DNA of 52,563 nt from Planctomycetota bacterium (lineage in GTDB: Bacteria; Planctomycetota; Planctomycetia; JALXBF01): positions 1 to 52,563 of the forward strand of contig JALXBF010000115.1 of the NCBI GenBank assembly GCA_026991575.1, written 5' to 3'. Within the stretch, counting starts at the first letter, position 1; each line of letters begins with the position of its first letter. The notes beneath the pieces are model-generated. The model saw nothing but the letters and a program-made list of their open reading frames with translations, ran no database searches and was not told the origin of the DNA. The translations under genes were made by a program, and so were the position numbers. Below, one piece after another: positions 1 to 9,070 of this stretch.

Positions 1-538
1 CCTCGTCGATCTGGATCACATCCGCATGGATTCCCCGAACCTGGTTCGCAAGCACCTGCGCGATGGCCATCGTCAACCGTTCCCGGTCCCGATAGTAGGC
101 ATCCATTAGGACCTGCGCGAGCATGAACGGGCTGGTGACGGTGAACTTGAGTGGCTTGTCGGTTAACCGGCGGACCAGGGCGAAGTCGTCCGGCAAATGC
201 AGCGAACCCTCGCCAATCGGACCGCGCACGATGCCGGCCGGTTTCAAGCGGTACGCCGTGTCCTGACGACGGCGGTACTCCTCCAGCTCGGCCCGCGTGA
301 GCGACTCGTCTATGCCGCTCATCGCGCGCACAAAGTACTCGATCATCCCGTTCGTTTCCGGATGGTTCACGTCAAACCGCATCAACTCGCCATCGGTTAC
401 CACGTCGATGCCCGCTAACTCTTGAGTCTTCAACACGACCATGACCGCATCGATCAGCGACTGACGTGTCGGATAGACCTTCAACCACTCGGGCATCGGA
501 TAGGAACCAACGACGGTGGTCCGTAGCTGGATCGCCAT
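1..538 (-). CDS. MetE-like methyltransferase (cobalamin-independent methionine synthase core family), partial
   Basis: Only the first ~179 residues are in the window; the frame is open to the left edge. ATG at 538 lies 8 bases after a GAGGAGG ribosome binding site. Visible motifs are VVGSYP (residues 9-14) and VVTDGE (46-51), followed by an HPETNG stretch, which together fit the catalytic TIM barrel of the MetE/UROD-like superfamily. Characterised MetE enzymes use zinc to move a methyl group from methyltetrahydrofolate to homocysteine; the zinc ligands would lie beyond the edge and cannot be checked. The protein starts directly at the barrel, so it is the short core type without the N-terminal MetE domain, and its methyl donor is uncertain. 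metF, which makes methyltetrahydrofolate, lies 1.5 kb away on the other strand, which supports a one-carbon/methionine role. Related short family members can act on other substrates. Confidence 0.8.
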   Translation of the reverse strand, partial: MAIQLRTTVVGSYPMPEWLKVYPTRQSLIDAVMVVLKTQELAGIDVVTDGELMRFDVNHPETNGMIEYFVRAMSGIDESLTRAELEEYRRRQDTAYRLKPAGIVRGPIGEGSLHLPDDFALVRRLTDKPLKFTVTSPFMLAQVLMDAYYRDRERLTMAIAQVLANQVRGIHADVIQIDE

Positions 539-726
539 GGCCTGCCTCCTCAGTTGGTCGATCGGTGCTCCGTCTATAGGATTCTCCGGCGCATCCGTCC
601 GAGCCGGACAGGGGCGTGTTGTCGCGGCCGGGCTGGTCGCGCAACCATATTAAACTAAACTCCCTGCGGTCGCCCTCGGAACCGAGAACTACTGCAGGCA
701 GTTGCGAGCGCATGAGGTCGGCTGCC

Positions 727-1974
727 ATGCTCGGTCGAGCACGCGCGTGGACAATTGCCATTCTGTTGCTCTGGGCCCTAGCAGCTAGCTGGCTTGCCAT
801 CAGCGGTCACCGGCCGCAGCCGCTTGATGCAGACCAGCCCGACCCGCCGGCAGAGCGCGCCACCGACAGGGAGCTCCAGAAGATCAAGGATGAACTCACC
901 AAGTGGCGCATCCTGGTGACCGGCAACGCCGAGCTGGGCTGGGAAGAGGCGCAGACCAAGCTTGAGTCGCTCCGGCAGCGGGCGGCCTCGTTGCCGAACA
1001 CCGCGGTGCAGGAGCAGCCGTCGCTGCTGCAGGCGTACGCCGACGCGCTGCAGCGCATCGCCACGTTGGAACGAGAACTGACCGAGCTGCGCGGCCAATT
1101 GCGTACCGCTCAGCTGGCAGCACAGCACCCGGCGACGGCCCAAGCCGTGGACGAGTACGTCCGAGAACTCCATGAGGAGCGACTCGAGGAGCAGCAACGG
1201 ATGCTGGCGGTCATCAGGGAACGAGAGCGGCGAATTCAGTCGCTTGCGGACCGGGTTCAGACGTTGGCGAAGCGGCTGCGTGATGAGCGGCAGGACAAGG
1301 CAAGGCTCGAAGCAGAACTGCTCCGCGAGCTAGACCGGCTCCGCACCGCTCTGGAAGAACTCCGCCGCTACCGGCCGAAGCCGGCCGGCGTCGTGCGCCT
1401 GGAGCCGGACGGCAGGGTGGTTCGGGCCAATAACGTGCAACGCGTCGTCTGGATCAGCCTGGGCCGACGTCACGGTGTGCAACCGGGCATGACGTTCAAC
1501 GTCTGGCCCAGTACGGCGTCCGTTGCGCTGGACAAACCAAAGGCGAGTATTGTCGTCAGCCGGGTGATCGACCGGAGCCTGAGCGAGGCGCGGATCGTAG
1601 CGGCCGATCCACGACATCCGATCGTCGACGGCGACCTGATCTGCAACGCCGCTTTCGACCCCGATCGGCCGACAACGTTCGTGCTGGCGGGCGTCATCGA
1701 CATCGATGGCGATGGCAAGGACGACCGCGCGATTGTGCGCAACTGCATCAAACGCTCAGGGGGCAAGATCGTGGCGGAGTTGCTGCCGGACGGCACGGTG
1801 CAGGGAGAGGTGCGGGCGGAGGTGCGGTACTTCGTGCGAGGGGAGGCTGCCGGCGCGGTCCGCATGGCTCGCGATCGGCTGGAGGCGGAAGCACGCGATT
1901 TCGGGGCATACGTACTGACCGTCGATAAACTGATCGATTTGCTCGGCCTGCCGCGCGTGCGGCGGTTCCGCTGA
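727..1974 (+). CDS. Membrane-anchored coiled-coil protein of unknown function
   Basis: 415 residues from ATG 727, chosen because GAGG lies 9 bases upstream; an in-frame ATG at 712 has no such site. The N-terminus has a short basic stretch and one hydrophobic segment (about residues 8-25, AWTIAILLLWALAASWLAI), which should be an uncleaved membrane anchor or signal. Residues ~40-215 are rich in Glu, Arg, Leu and Gln with heptad character, typical of a long coiled coil. The C-terminal ~200 residues are a compact beta-rich domain (VVRLEPDGRVV, then GVQPGMTFNVW). It has the look of a periplasmic planctomycete protein with a coiled-coil stalk. No enzyme motif is recognised. It is followed 20 bases later by metF on the same strand, so the two may be co-transcribed without a functional link. 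Confidence 0.7.
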   Translation: MLGRARAWTIAILLLWALAASWLAISGHRPQPLDADQPDPPAERATDRELQKIKDELTKWRILVTGNAELGWEEAQTKLESLRQRAASLPNTAVQEQPSLLQAYADALQRIATLERELTELRGQLRTAQLAAQHPATAQAVDEYVRELHEERLEEQQRMLAVIRERERRIQSLADRVQTLAKRLRDERQDKARLEAELLRELDRLRTALEELRRYRPKPAGVVRLEPDGRVVRANNVQRVVWISLGRRHGVQPGMTFNVWPSTASVALDKPKASIVVSRVIDRSLSEARIVAADPRHPIVDGDLICNAAFDPDRPTTFVLAGVIDIDGDGKDDRAIVRNCIKRSGGKIVAELLPDGTVQGEVRAEVRYFVRGEAAGAVRMARDRLEAEARDFGAYVLTVDKLIDLLGLPRVRRFR

Positions 1975-1994
1975 CCTAATCGAGACGTCGACCG

Positions 1995-2912
1995 ATGGCA
2001 CGAACCTTTGCGGATTTCTACCGAGAGAAGCAACCGGTAGTGTCGTTCGAGGTGTTTCCGCCTAAGACAGAGGCGGCCGAACAGAATCTCTACCGCGTCC
2101 TGCCGGAGCTCATCGCGCTTCGCCCCGACTTCATGACCGTCACCTACGGCGCGATGGGTTCGACGCGGGAACGGACCGTTGAGATTGCGGCGTTCATCAA
2201 ACGGGAGTACGGACTGGAGACCGCTTGTCACCTGACGTGCGTCGGCTCATCCCGAGCAGAGCTGGTGACGATCGTCGAGGAGATCTACGCCAACGGCATC
2301 CGCAATATCGTGGCCCTTCGAGGTGATCCGCCCCGAGGCGAGACGACGTTCACGCCACCGAAGGACGGGCTAGCGCACGCCAACGAGCTCGTCACCCTGA
2401 TCCGCGAGCTCCAGCGCCAGCGCGGCTGGGAGCAACTGGGCATTGCCGTGGCAGGCTATCCGGAAAAGCACCAGGAAGCGCCGGACATGGAGACAGACAT
2501 CCGCTACTTGAAGCAAAAGGTCGACGCTGGGGCGGACGTCGTTATCACGCAGCTGTTCTTCGACAATCAGGACTTCTTCACGTTTCGTGAGCTGGCAGTT
2601 GCTGCCGGGGTGCGAGTGCCGATCGTACCCGGGCTGTTGCCCATCGTCTCGGCCAAGCAAATCAAGCGGATCGCGTCCCTGTGTGGGGCACGGATCCCGG
2701 AGGCGCTCGCCCGGCAGTTGGATGCGGCAGAAGGGGATGACGCGGCGGCTGAGGCGATTGGTGTGCGTCAGTGTATTGAGCAGGCCAGGGAGTTGCTGGA
2801 GGCCGGTGTTCCCGGCATCCACTTCTATGTGCTTAACCGCTCAAGCCACATGAAGCAGATCATCGCCGCCCTGCGGCCTTACCTTAAACAAGACCACCAG
2901 ACGGCCCGGTGA
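1995..2912 (+). CDS. metF: Methylenetetrahydrofolate reductase
   Basis: 305 residues, the usual length for bacterial MetF. The enzyme is a cytosolic flavoprotein that reduces 5,10-methylenetetrahydrofolate to 5-methyltetrahydrofolate, the methyl donor for methionine synthesis. Visible family motifs are SFEVFPPK at residues 17-24 (E19 aligns with the catalytic Glu), the TYGAMGSTRERT strand, HLTCVG, the LRGDPP substrate loop near residue 104, and the ITQLFFD segment near 190, all in order along the TIM barrel. The start is 20 bases after the preceding stop and has only a weak ribosome binding site, which suggests coupling to the upstream gene. A MetE-like gene lies divergently 1.5 kb away. Nothing is missing or unusual. 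Confidence 0.96.
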   Translation: MARTFADFYREKQPVVSFEVFPPKTEAAEQNLYRVLPELIALRPDFMTVTYGAMGSTRERTVEIAAFIKREYGLETACHLTCVGSSRAELVTIVEEIYANGIRNIVALRGDPPRGETTFTPPKDGLAHANELVTLIRELQRQRGWEQLGIAVAGYPEKHQEAPDMETDIRYLKQKVDAGADVVITQLFFDNQDFFTFRELAVAAGVRVPIVPGLLPIVSAKQIKRIASLCGARIPEALARQLDAAEGDDAAAEAIGVRQCIEQARELLEAGVPGIHFYVLNRSSHMKQIIAALRPYLKQDHQTAR

Positions 2913-3069
2913 ACCATCCGCGGCGCACTCCGGCTGTCCCAACTGCTTCCCTCACCGCCAATCATGCGCACGGGCCTGGATCAGAGCACCCGCTCCCAGC
3001 AAGGGATGCAGCCGGCGAGCTCCCGGTGTTGAGTTCGCCAAACTGCATCCCCGTCGAATCCTGTGCGGA

Positions 3070-3498
3070 TCAGTTATTCGGCAAGATCGAAACGAGTTCC
3101 AGTTCGAAGATCAACGTCTTGCCGGCGCATGGATGGTTGGCATCGAGCACGGCCGTTCGATCACGGAGCTCTTTAACCCAAACGGTGATCCGTTGCGGAC
3201 CGACCTGTGCGCTCAGCCGGTCGCCAACTGCCACGTCGGGCGGAAGCATGGCGCGATCCACCTCGTACTGAAGCTCAGGCTCATGGGGCCCGAATCCCTT
3301 CTCCGGCGGCACCGTCACCGTCTTCTTCTCGCCCTCCTGCATGCCGATCACCGCCTCTGACACGCCTTCGATGACGTCAGAACTGCCGGCCACGAACTCA
3401 ATCGGCTCGCGCCCCGCAGAACTGTCAAACACGTTCCCGTCTTCAAAACGTCCCACGTAATGCACTCGAACCCTGTCGCCTGGTTGTACCACGGCCAT
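3070..3498 (-). CDS. FKBP-type peptidyl-prolyl cis-trans isomerase (SlyD-like)
   Basis: 142 residues. ATG 3498 is preceded by GGAGTAGGAG, which decides the start over longer in-frame options. Residues 8-30 (DRVRVHYVGRFEDG, NVFDSS) are the hallmark N-terminal FKBP strand, and residues 33-72 contain the EFVAGSSDVIEGVSEAVIGM loop leading into GEKKTVTVPPEKGFG. This arrangement, with an inserted domain of about 50 residues before the final FELELVSI strand, matches SlyD-type isomerases, which catalyse proline isomerisation and act as folding helpers. The C-terminal His/Cys-rich metal tail of E. coli SlyD is absent. It appears to be cytosolic, with no signal peptide. It is convergent with metF and monocistronic as far as can be seen. 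Confidence 0.93.
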   Translation of the reverse strand: MAVVQPGDRVRVHYVGRFEDGNVFDSSAGREPIEFVAGSSDVIEGVSEAVIGMQEGEKKTVTVPPEKGFGPHEPELQYEVDRAMLPPDVAVGDRLSAQVGPQRITVWVKELRDRTAVLDANHPCAGKTLIFELELVSILPNN

Positions 3499-4005
3499 TG
3501 CTCCTACTCCGAACCAACAGTTGCCGACCAAAGCGGCCGGACCACAAGAGACAGACCACGCAGAGTACACCACAAATCCGACTAGCCGCGGTGCAACTCA
3601 GTGGGCGATCAGATGGAACTGGCCGGGAGAGGATCGGAGAGATGGTCCGGCAACCGACAGACGTCTCACCAAACCCAACCTGGCCCGCTTTCCAATCCGC
3701 CCGCGAGCCACCGTCCCACCGGGACCTATGTCACTCTGCAACCACACGTGCTCGCAGCGCTTGCTGCCAGCACTACCTAAGCATACGCTAAAGCCACCCG
3801 AAAAGCTAGGCCGAAAGGCACGAAGCCTCCAAATTGGTCTGTGCATTGCGGTTGGGCGCCGCTTTGGCCGCAGCACCGCCCCAGGTGCCATGCTGAAACG
3901 GTGAGGCCGGGCTCGTCGACGGCGGCTCGCGGCCAGGCTCCTCATACGATAGGAACGAACGCAGCATGGCCGCCAAGAAACACGCCGGACGAGCCCGCGT
4001 GACGA
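3499..4005. other. Intergenic region, about 0.5 kb
   Basis: Divergent space between the FKBP gene and the aminotransferase gene, presumably holding both promoters. Open frames on either strand lack ribosome sites and recognisable motifs. No RNA gene or clear hairpin terminator was seen. Confidence 0.5.
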
Positions 4006-5154
4006 ATGGTTGCCATCCTGGGAGATCCACCAGCTTTCCCGGACGGGCCACCTGCGTGGCCCCGCACCACACCCGCCATTCGACGGGCCCTTCAAGATGC
4101 GCTCCGTGACCACCAGTGGGGCACGTACGACGGCCCGCACACCGATAGGCTTCAGCGCGCGTTGAGAGACTTCTACGGGGTCGACTACGTGGTGCTCACT
4201 GCTAGCGGCACGTTTGGCATGGAGCTCGCGCTACAGGCTGCGCGGGTCCGCCCTGGCTCGTCCGTCGTCATGGCGGCCTATGAGTTTCCGGGCAATTTCC
4301 TGTCAGTTCTGAAGCTCGGTGCCACGCCGCTGCTTGTCGATGTCCGAGCAGACGATGGCCAGATGGATGTGGACCAGGTGGAGCTGGCCATGCGTCGTAA
4401 GCCCACCGCGGTGATTGCCACTCACCTGCACGGCGGCATGGTCGACGTTGCGCGGCTCCGAACCATCTGCGAGGACAACAGTGTGACGCTCATCGAGGAT
4501 GCCGCGCAGATGCCGGGCGCAACCATCGCCGGTCGGCGCGCCGCTACCATCGGACACATCGGCGTCATCAGCTTCGGGGGTTCCAAGCTGATGAGCGCCG
4601 GGCGTGGCGGAGCCGTGCTGACAGACGTTGCCGTCTGCCACCAGCGAATCCGCCTTCTGTCCACCCGGGCCAACGATCTGGTCTGCCCGCTGTCGCAGCT
4701 TCAAGCCGTCGTGCTCGTGCCGCAACTCCACGAGCTCGAGACACTGGAGCGGCGGCGGGCATCTGCAGTGGCGTGGCTTTCCAAAGGCCTCGAAGAAGAG
4801 GTGCCGGGACTAAGCGTTCTGCGTTCCAGCTTGCCTGGCCGACCAGGCTACTACAAGGTGGGCCTCTTGTTCGACCCTGCCGCTTTCGCGCCGCTGACCC
4901 GGGAAGCCTTCGTGCAGGCGGCCCAGGCGGAAGGAATTGCCGTCGATGTCGGTTTCCGGGCACTCCACTCGGGCCGGTCGAGGAGCCGCTTTGAGCAAGT
5001 TGACCGGTTGTGCAACGCGGAACGATTTGCTCAGCGAATACTCGTGCTGCACCATCCCGTGCTGCTCGAATCCCGGCGCACGCTCGAACGGCTGATCGAA
5101 GCCCTGGGCGACATCTACCGGGCGCGTGACCGGATCGCCAAGCTGTTCGCCTAG
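4006..5154 (+). CDS. DegT/DnrJ/EryC1/StrS-family PLP-dependent aminotransferase
   Basis: 382 residues, normal for the family. These fold-type I enzymes usually transaminate nucleotide-linked keto sugars for cell-surface glycans or natural products. Visible features are the TASGTFGMELAL cofactor-phosphate segment (65-76), IEDAAQ with the cofactor-binding Asp165, and SFGGSKLMSAGRGG containing the candidate Schiff-base Lys194. The family usually has SF..(T/N)K; here it is SFGGSK, which is acceptable. No other sugar-biosynthesis gene is next to it, so the substrate cannot be inferred. ATG 4006 has no strong ribosome site. The gene is convergent with the FG-GAP/hydrolase gene. Confidence 0.9.
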   Translation: MVAILGDPPAFPDGPPAWPRTTPAIRRALQDALRDHQWGTYDGPHTDRLQRALRDFYGVDYVVLTASGTFGMELALQAARVRPGSSVVMAAYEFPGNFLSVLKLGATPLLVDVRADDGQMDVDQVELAMRRKPTAVIATHLHGGMVDVARLRTICEDNSVTLIEDAAQMPGATIAGRRAATIGHIGVISFGGSKLMSAGRGGAVLTDVAVCHQRIRLLSTRANDLVCPLSQLQAVVLVPQLHELETLERRRASAVAWLSKGLEEEVPGLSVLRSSLPGRPGYYKVGLLFDPAAFAPLTREAFVQAAQAEGIAVDVGFRALHSGRSRSRFEQVDRLCNAERFAQRILVLHHPVLLESRRTLERLIEALGDIYRARDRIAKLFA

Positions 5155-5285
5155 CACGATCCCCCCGCGCGTCGGCTAGCCACTGCGCCAGGAAACGCGA
5201 CCCTACGTGGCAGAAACCGCTACGCCTAAAGCGCTTCGCGTGTGGTCGTCGCGCAAGCGGCTGCGGACCGCTCCGCGCGCGGCCG

Positions 5286-7493
5286 TCACCGTGATCGGGT
5301 CAGTACTGCCTTCAGCCACCGGTACGCCTGCCGTTTCTCACGCTCTGGGAAATCATGGCCGGAGTTCGGGTAGACGACCACCAGCCGGTCCACGGCACCA
5401 AACAGCCGATACACAGGCCGCACGGCAGCAATCACCTCGCGTACCCCGGCGTTGTCGAAATTGCCGTCATTCAGGGGGGCGTTGACAAACAGCGGTCGGG
5501 GTGCGATGGCAGCCAGCACTTCGTGGAAATCAAACGGCATCCGTTTCGGATCCATGGCATACGCGGTGCGGATCCGCGGCATGTAGCGATCGCTGGTCCA
5601 ACCACGCAGGTTGCCGCCGTAGTAGTTGGGAAAGGCCGTGAACCCGCAGCTGGTGACGACTGCCCGGATCCTCTGATCAAACGCCGCGGTGAACAGCGCG
5701 TTGTGGCCACCCAGGCTGTGCCCGAAAGCGGCGATCGCGTCCCGATCGACCTCGGGCCGAGACTCCAGCAGGTCGATAGCGCGAATGTTGTTCCAGATCG
5801 CTTTCATGGTGCCGGAAACGTACTCCGGATGCGTGCGGAAGTCGTAGCGATACTCACCAAAGCTCGGGTAATCGGGCACCAGGCAGACGAAGCCTTCTCG
5901 AGCCAGCTCATCCGCGTAGCGTCGGTTGGCACGGCCGGCCAGGCCGACCAGTTCATCCTTGCCGTGCGGGTTCGTTTGGTGCAGCACAAGTACGGCCGGA
6001 GCGGGGAGCTTCACACGGAGAGGCACCAGCAGGTAGGCTGGCACCCGGTCACCCGGATCGGCCGTGTAGAACAGCTTGATCCGGCGGTAGTACTGCGTGT
6101 CCACCTCTTCGACGATCTGCACATCTAACGGCACGCGCCGCTGCGGTCCTGGCAGCGGCCCCATGACCTTTTCCATGTTTCTCAGGATCTGGAACCGCCT
6201 GCGCCCCCAATCGAAAAGGTTCTCCCGGCGGATGTGTCGGAGCGTTCCACGCGGAGTTCGATAGATCAGCAGATTGCTGCGGTCATGGTAGACGGGCACC
6301 TGGTCAGCAGGCGGCACCGGATCGCGGTAGGCCTCCCCCTGAGCGGATCGGTTCTCGAAGCAGTACAGCCCGTTGCGCGTGGGGCCGATCAGGTCCAGGT
6401 CGCCATCGCCGTCCAGGTCGACGACTTCTGGATCAAGATCCCAGCCGCCGCTGTCCCATGCGATGGTGGCTGCATGCCACGATCTGGTCTTTCTGGAGAA
6501 CTGGTACGCTCGCACCAGCAGTGGGTCGTACTCACCGGGGTCGCGGCCGTCGTGGCCCAGGTAGCGGCGGGCGGCGACAAGCTCGGGCCGACCGTCTGCA
6601 TTGAGATCGGCCCAACGGAGGGCGTGCACCTGGGATATCGTGTGGTCAATGCAATGCAGCTGCCAGGTTCGCCGACCGCCGCTAGCCCGTTGCTCGAGCC
6701 AGTAGACGCCGATGTCGTGTCCTCGGCCCCAGATGAGGTCCGAGTCGCCATCGCCGTCAACGTCGACGACCAGGATGGGGATGGATGCATCGCGGTGCAG
6801 CGTGAACTCTGCCAGCCACTGCCAGCGGATGGTGCCCCCTGGGCCGGGCACCTGTCTGGCCCAACCCCTCTGACCGACAACGTCCACCAGTCCGTCCCCG
6901 TCCACGTCACCGGCCCCGATGCCATGGGCCCGGACCTGGTCGGGCAGGGGGCGTCTGGCGGTGGCGAAAGAAGCGACCCCGGGACCTGCCGGCAGAACGT
7001 ATCGCTCGTACCACGCGGCGTAGTCAATTCCGTTGGGGAGGATGTCCGGCAATCCGTCCCCGTTGATGTCTACCAGCAGAGCAGTCTCCGCACGACCAAG
7101 CCGTTCGACCTCAATGACCTGCCAGCTCTGTCCCAGGGCCGACGGGTTAATGGCCACCCGGACGGTGCCGCTGCGGTAGTTGACACTGACGATGTCTAGA
7201 TCACCGTCGCCATCGACATCGACCGGCAGGTTGCTGTAATCGTCGTAGCGGCCGCGGATTACCGGCACGTCGCGCAGGCGTATCAGTCGCCAGTGCGGGG
7301 CGAGGTAACCGAATGCACCGCAGACGATATCGCGATGCCCGTCGCCGTTGAGGTCCAGGGTGGTCGCAGCAGGAAACCGCGAGCCCGGGTGGATGACCAC
7401 CGTCCGGAACGGGGGTGGCCTGTAGTCGTCGCCACCGGCCGTGCTCGTAACGAGAACCATCAGCACGGTGCAAAGGGCCACAAGGAACGCCAC
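5286..7493 (-). CDS. Secreted FG-GAP/VCBS repeat protein fused to an alpha/beta hydrolase
   Basis: 735 residues starting at GTG 7493, with GGAGG 7 bases upstream. Residues 1-20 are a signal peptide. Residues ~40-390 hold about seven calcium-binding FG-GAP-like repeats of the D.(D/N)GDG..D type (for example DLNGDGHRDIV, DVDGDGDLDIV, DINGDGLPDIL), expected to form a beta propeller. From ~430 the protein becomes an alpha/beta hydrolase with GHSLGG around the nucleophile Ser593, a later NDGNFD acid region and SGHDF with the likely catalytic His; it resembles dipeptidyl-peptidase/acetyl-xylan-esterase-like enzymes. The substrate is unknown, possibly an ester on a polysaccharide. It lies 21 bases downstream of a sulfatase gene on the same strand, so the two probably form an operon for degrading sulfated or esterified glycans. 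Confidence 0.88.
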   Translation of the reverse strand: MAFLVALCTVLMVLVTSTAGGDDYRPPPFRTVVIHPGSRFPAATTLDLNGDGHRDIVCGAFGYLAPHWRLIRLRDVPVIRGRYDDYSNLPVDVDGDGDLDIVSVNYRSGTVRVAINPSALGQSWQVIEVERLGRAETALLVDINGDGLPDILPNGIDYAAWYERYVLPAGPGVASFATARRPLPDQVRAHGIGAGDVDGDGLVDVVGQRGWARQVPGPGGTIRWQWLAEFTLHRDASIPILVVDVDGDGDSDLIWGRGHDIGVYWLEQRASGGRRTWQLHCIDHTISQVHALRWADLNADGRPELVAARRYLGHDGRDPGEYDPLLVRAYQFSRKTRSWHAATIAWDSGGWDLDPEVVDLDGDGDLDLIGPTRNGLYCFENRSAQGEAYRDPVPPADQVPVYHDRSNLLIYRTPRGTLRHIRRENLFDWGRRRFQILRNMEKVMGPLPGPQRRVPLDVQIVEEVDTQYYRRIKLFYTADPGDRVPAYLLVPLRVKLPAPAVLVLHQTNPHGKDELVGLAGRANRRYADELAREGFVCLVPDYPSFGEYRYDFRTHPEYVSGTMKAIWNNIRAIDLLESRPEVDRDAIAAFGHSLGGHNALFTAAFDQRIRAVVTSCGFTAFPNYYGGNLRGWTSDRYMPRIRTAYAMDPKRMPFDFHEVLAAIAPRPLFVNAPLNDGNFDNAGVREVIAAVRPVYRLFGAVDRLVVVYPNSGHDFPEREKRQAYRWLKAVLTRSR

Positions 7494-7514
7494 AGCCGAT
7501 CCTCCCGCTGGAGA

Positions 7515-8795
7515 TTACGGGGCGAGCCGGGGGGCCAGCCGGTGCACGGTTTCAGGGTACAGGCCGGCCAGGTTGATGCGTTCTTCCGGGTCGAGGTCGA
7601 TGCGAAACAGAGCGGTGGACGTTGGCCCGAACCGGCCGGTAGCCCGTTTGGTTGGTTCCACCAGCTTCCAGTGGCGAGTGATGACACAGCGGAACAGCAG
7701 GCTTGCCTTCGGATCCGCCAGATCGTGGATGTCGTGGTCGTAGATTTCCGCCCGCAGGTACTCTCGCCTCTGCACGGCTTCGGGTGATAGCAGGTTGACG
7801 CCCGGCAAGTCGATGGGGGGGTTGATTCCGAGGATCGACAGCACGGTGGGGACGAAGTCGATGGAGCTAGCCAGGTTGACTTTGTCCCGCCGCGGCTTGA
7901 CTCGCCCGGGCCAGCGGATCATGATCGGCGTGCGCAGTCCGCCGTCGTAGGCGGATCGCTTGCCACGGAGCCCCCCGAACGCTCCTCCCGCGCTGTCCGG
8001 TCGCTGAACCCAGCCATTGTCGCAGATGTAGAAAACGATCGTGTTCTCCGCCAGCTGCTTCTGCTGGAGGTAATCGAGCAGCTTTCCGCACACGGCATCC
8101 CACCACTCGCACATGGCGTAGTACCGCGCTATGGGCTCGGGCAGGCTGAGTTGCTGATATCGGCGCAGGTAGTGCTCGGGCGGGTTGTGAGGCAGGTGCG
8201 GCATCATGGGGGCGAACCAGATGAAGAAGGGGCGGTTGGAGGCAACGGCCAGGTCGATGAAGTCGTAGACGGGCTTCATGGTGCGCCGTCCGATGGTCAG
8301 CCCCACATCTCCGTGCCGGCCGCCGCGGCGCAAGTCGCCGTGGGTCATGCCGTGCGTGAAGCCTCCGTTACGATGATTGCCCTCCCACCACTTGCCGCAC
8401 TGGAAGGTCAGATAGCCATTGCGCGCAAGGATCGCTGGCAGCCGCGGGTTCAGCAGGAACCGCTGGACGATGGCATTCCGCTGAGCAGGGTCGCGGCGAC
8501 CCCGTGCCGGATCGTTGCCGGTGATCCCATGTTGACTGGGGTAGAGACCGGTGATCAGGCTGGCCAGCGACGGACGACAGAGTGACGTGGGCACGTAGCC
8601 ACGTTCAAAGACTAACGACTGAGACGCCAGCCGGTCGAGATTGGGGGTGCGGATCCAGGGATGGCCCATGAACGAGTAGTCGTCCCAGCGTTGGTCGTCG
8701 GCGATGATCCAGACGATGTTGGGGCGTTCGGCTGCGATGGCACAGCAAGCAAGAAAAGAGAACCCCGTGAGCACGACCGCTTGCAGTTGCTTCAT
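7515..8795 (-). CDS. Sulfatase (arylsulfatase family)
   Basis: 426 residues starting at ATG 8795 with GAGGAGGG nearby; residues 1-22 are a signal peptide ending near AIAAE. The family hydrolyses sulfate esters of sugars or aromatics using a formylglycine made from Cys or Ser. Visible motifs are RPNIVWIIADDQRWDD (24-39, metal ligands), SLCRPSLASLITGLYPSQHG with candidate Cys73, CGKWWEGNHRNGG, and FYICDNGW in the metal-binding C-terminal half. The motif at the active cysteine is C-R-P-S-L, so the Arg normally found at +4 in C-x-P-x-R is Leu; similar CRPSL sites are common in planctomycete sulfatases. The protein ends early compared with ~450-500-residue relatives but has a plausible C-terminal subdomain. 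It is the first gene of a likely two-gene operon. Confidence 0.92.
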   Translation of the reverse strand: MKQLQAVVLTGFSFLACCAIAAERPNIVWIIADDQRWDDYSFMGHPWIRTPNLDRLASQSLVFERGYVPTSLCRPSLASLITGLYPSQHGITGNDPARGRRDPAQRNAIVQRFLLNPRLPAILARNGYLTFQCGKWWEGNHRNGGFTHGMTHGDLRRGGRHGDVGLTIGRRTMKPVYDFIDLAVASNRPFFIWFAPMMPHLPHNPPEHYLRRYQQLSLPEPIARYYAMCEWWDAVCGKLLDYLQQKQLAENTIVFYICDNGWVQRPDSAGGAFGGLRGKRSAYDGGLRTPIMIRWPGRVKPRRDKVNLASSIDFVPTVLSILGINPPIDLPGVNLLSPEAVQRREYLRAEIYDHDIHDLADPKASLLFRCVITRHWKLVEPTKRATGRFGPTSTALFRIDLDPEERINLAGLYPETVHRLAPRLAP

Positions 8796-9070
8796 CGCGT
8801 GCGCCCTCCTCGGTGCGTCTCAACGGTGGCAGACACTCTCGTTGCTCAAGGGGGGCAGCGACGGTCCACGTCACATGGTGGCCGCTGCCGTAGCCGGTAC
8901 CGTCGGCCCGGCAGCCGGCCGGCCAACGGAAGCGATTGTAACACGCGCGGGGCTTCAAGGGGGGACATGAGGGGGGCAGATCGGGAATCGGTCCCCGCCG
9001 CTTGTCCGCACACCGCCCGCTGCTTCTGCTACTGGCACCAGCACCCCAACAACGGCCATAGCGGACGGTG

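Noticed and set aside
6234-7199. 321-residue plus-strand frame opposite the FG-GAP/hydrolase gene
   Set aside because: It mirrors the repetitive D.DGDG codons of the real gene and has no start signal.
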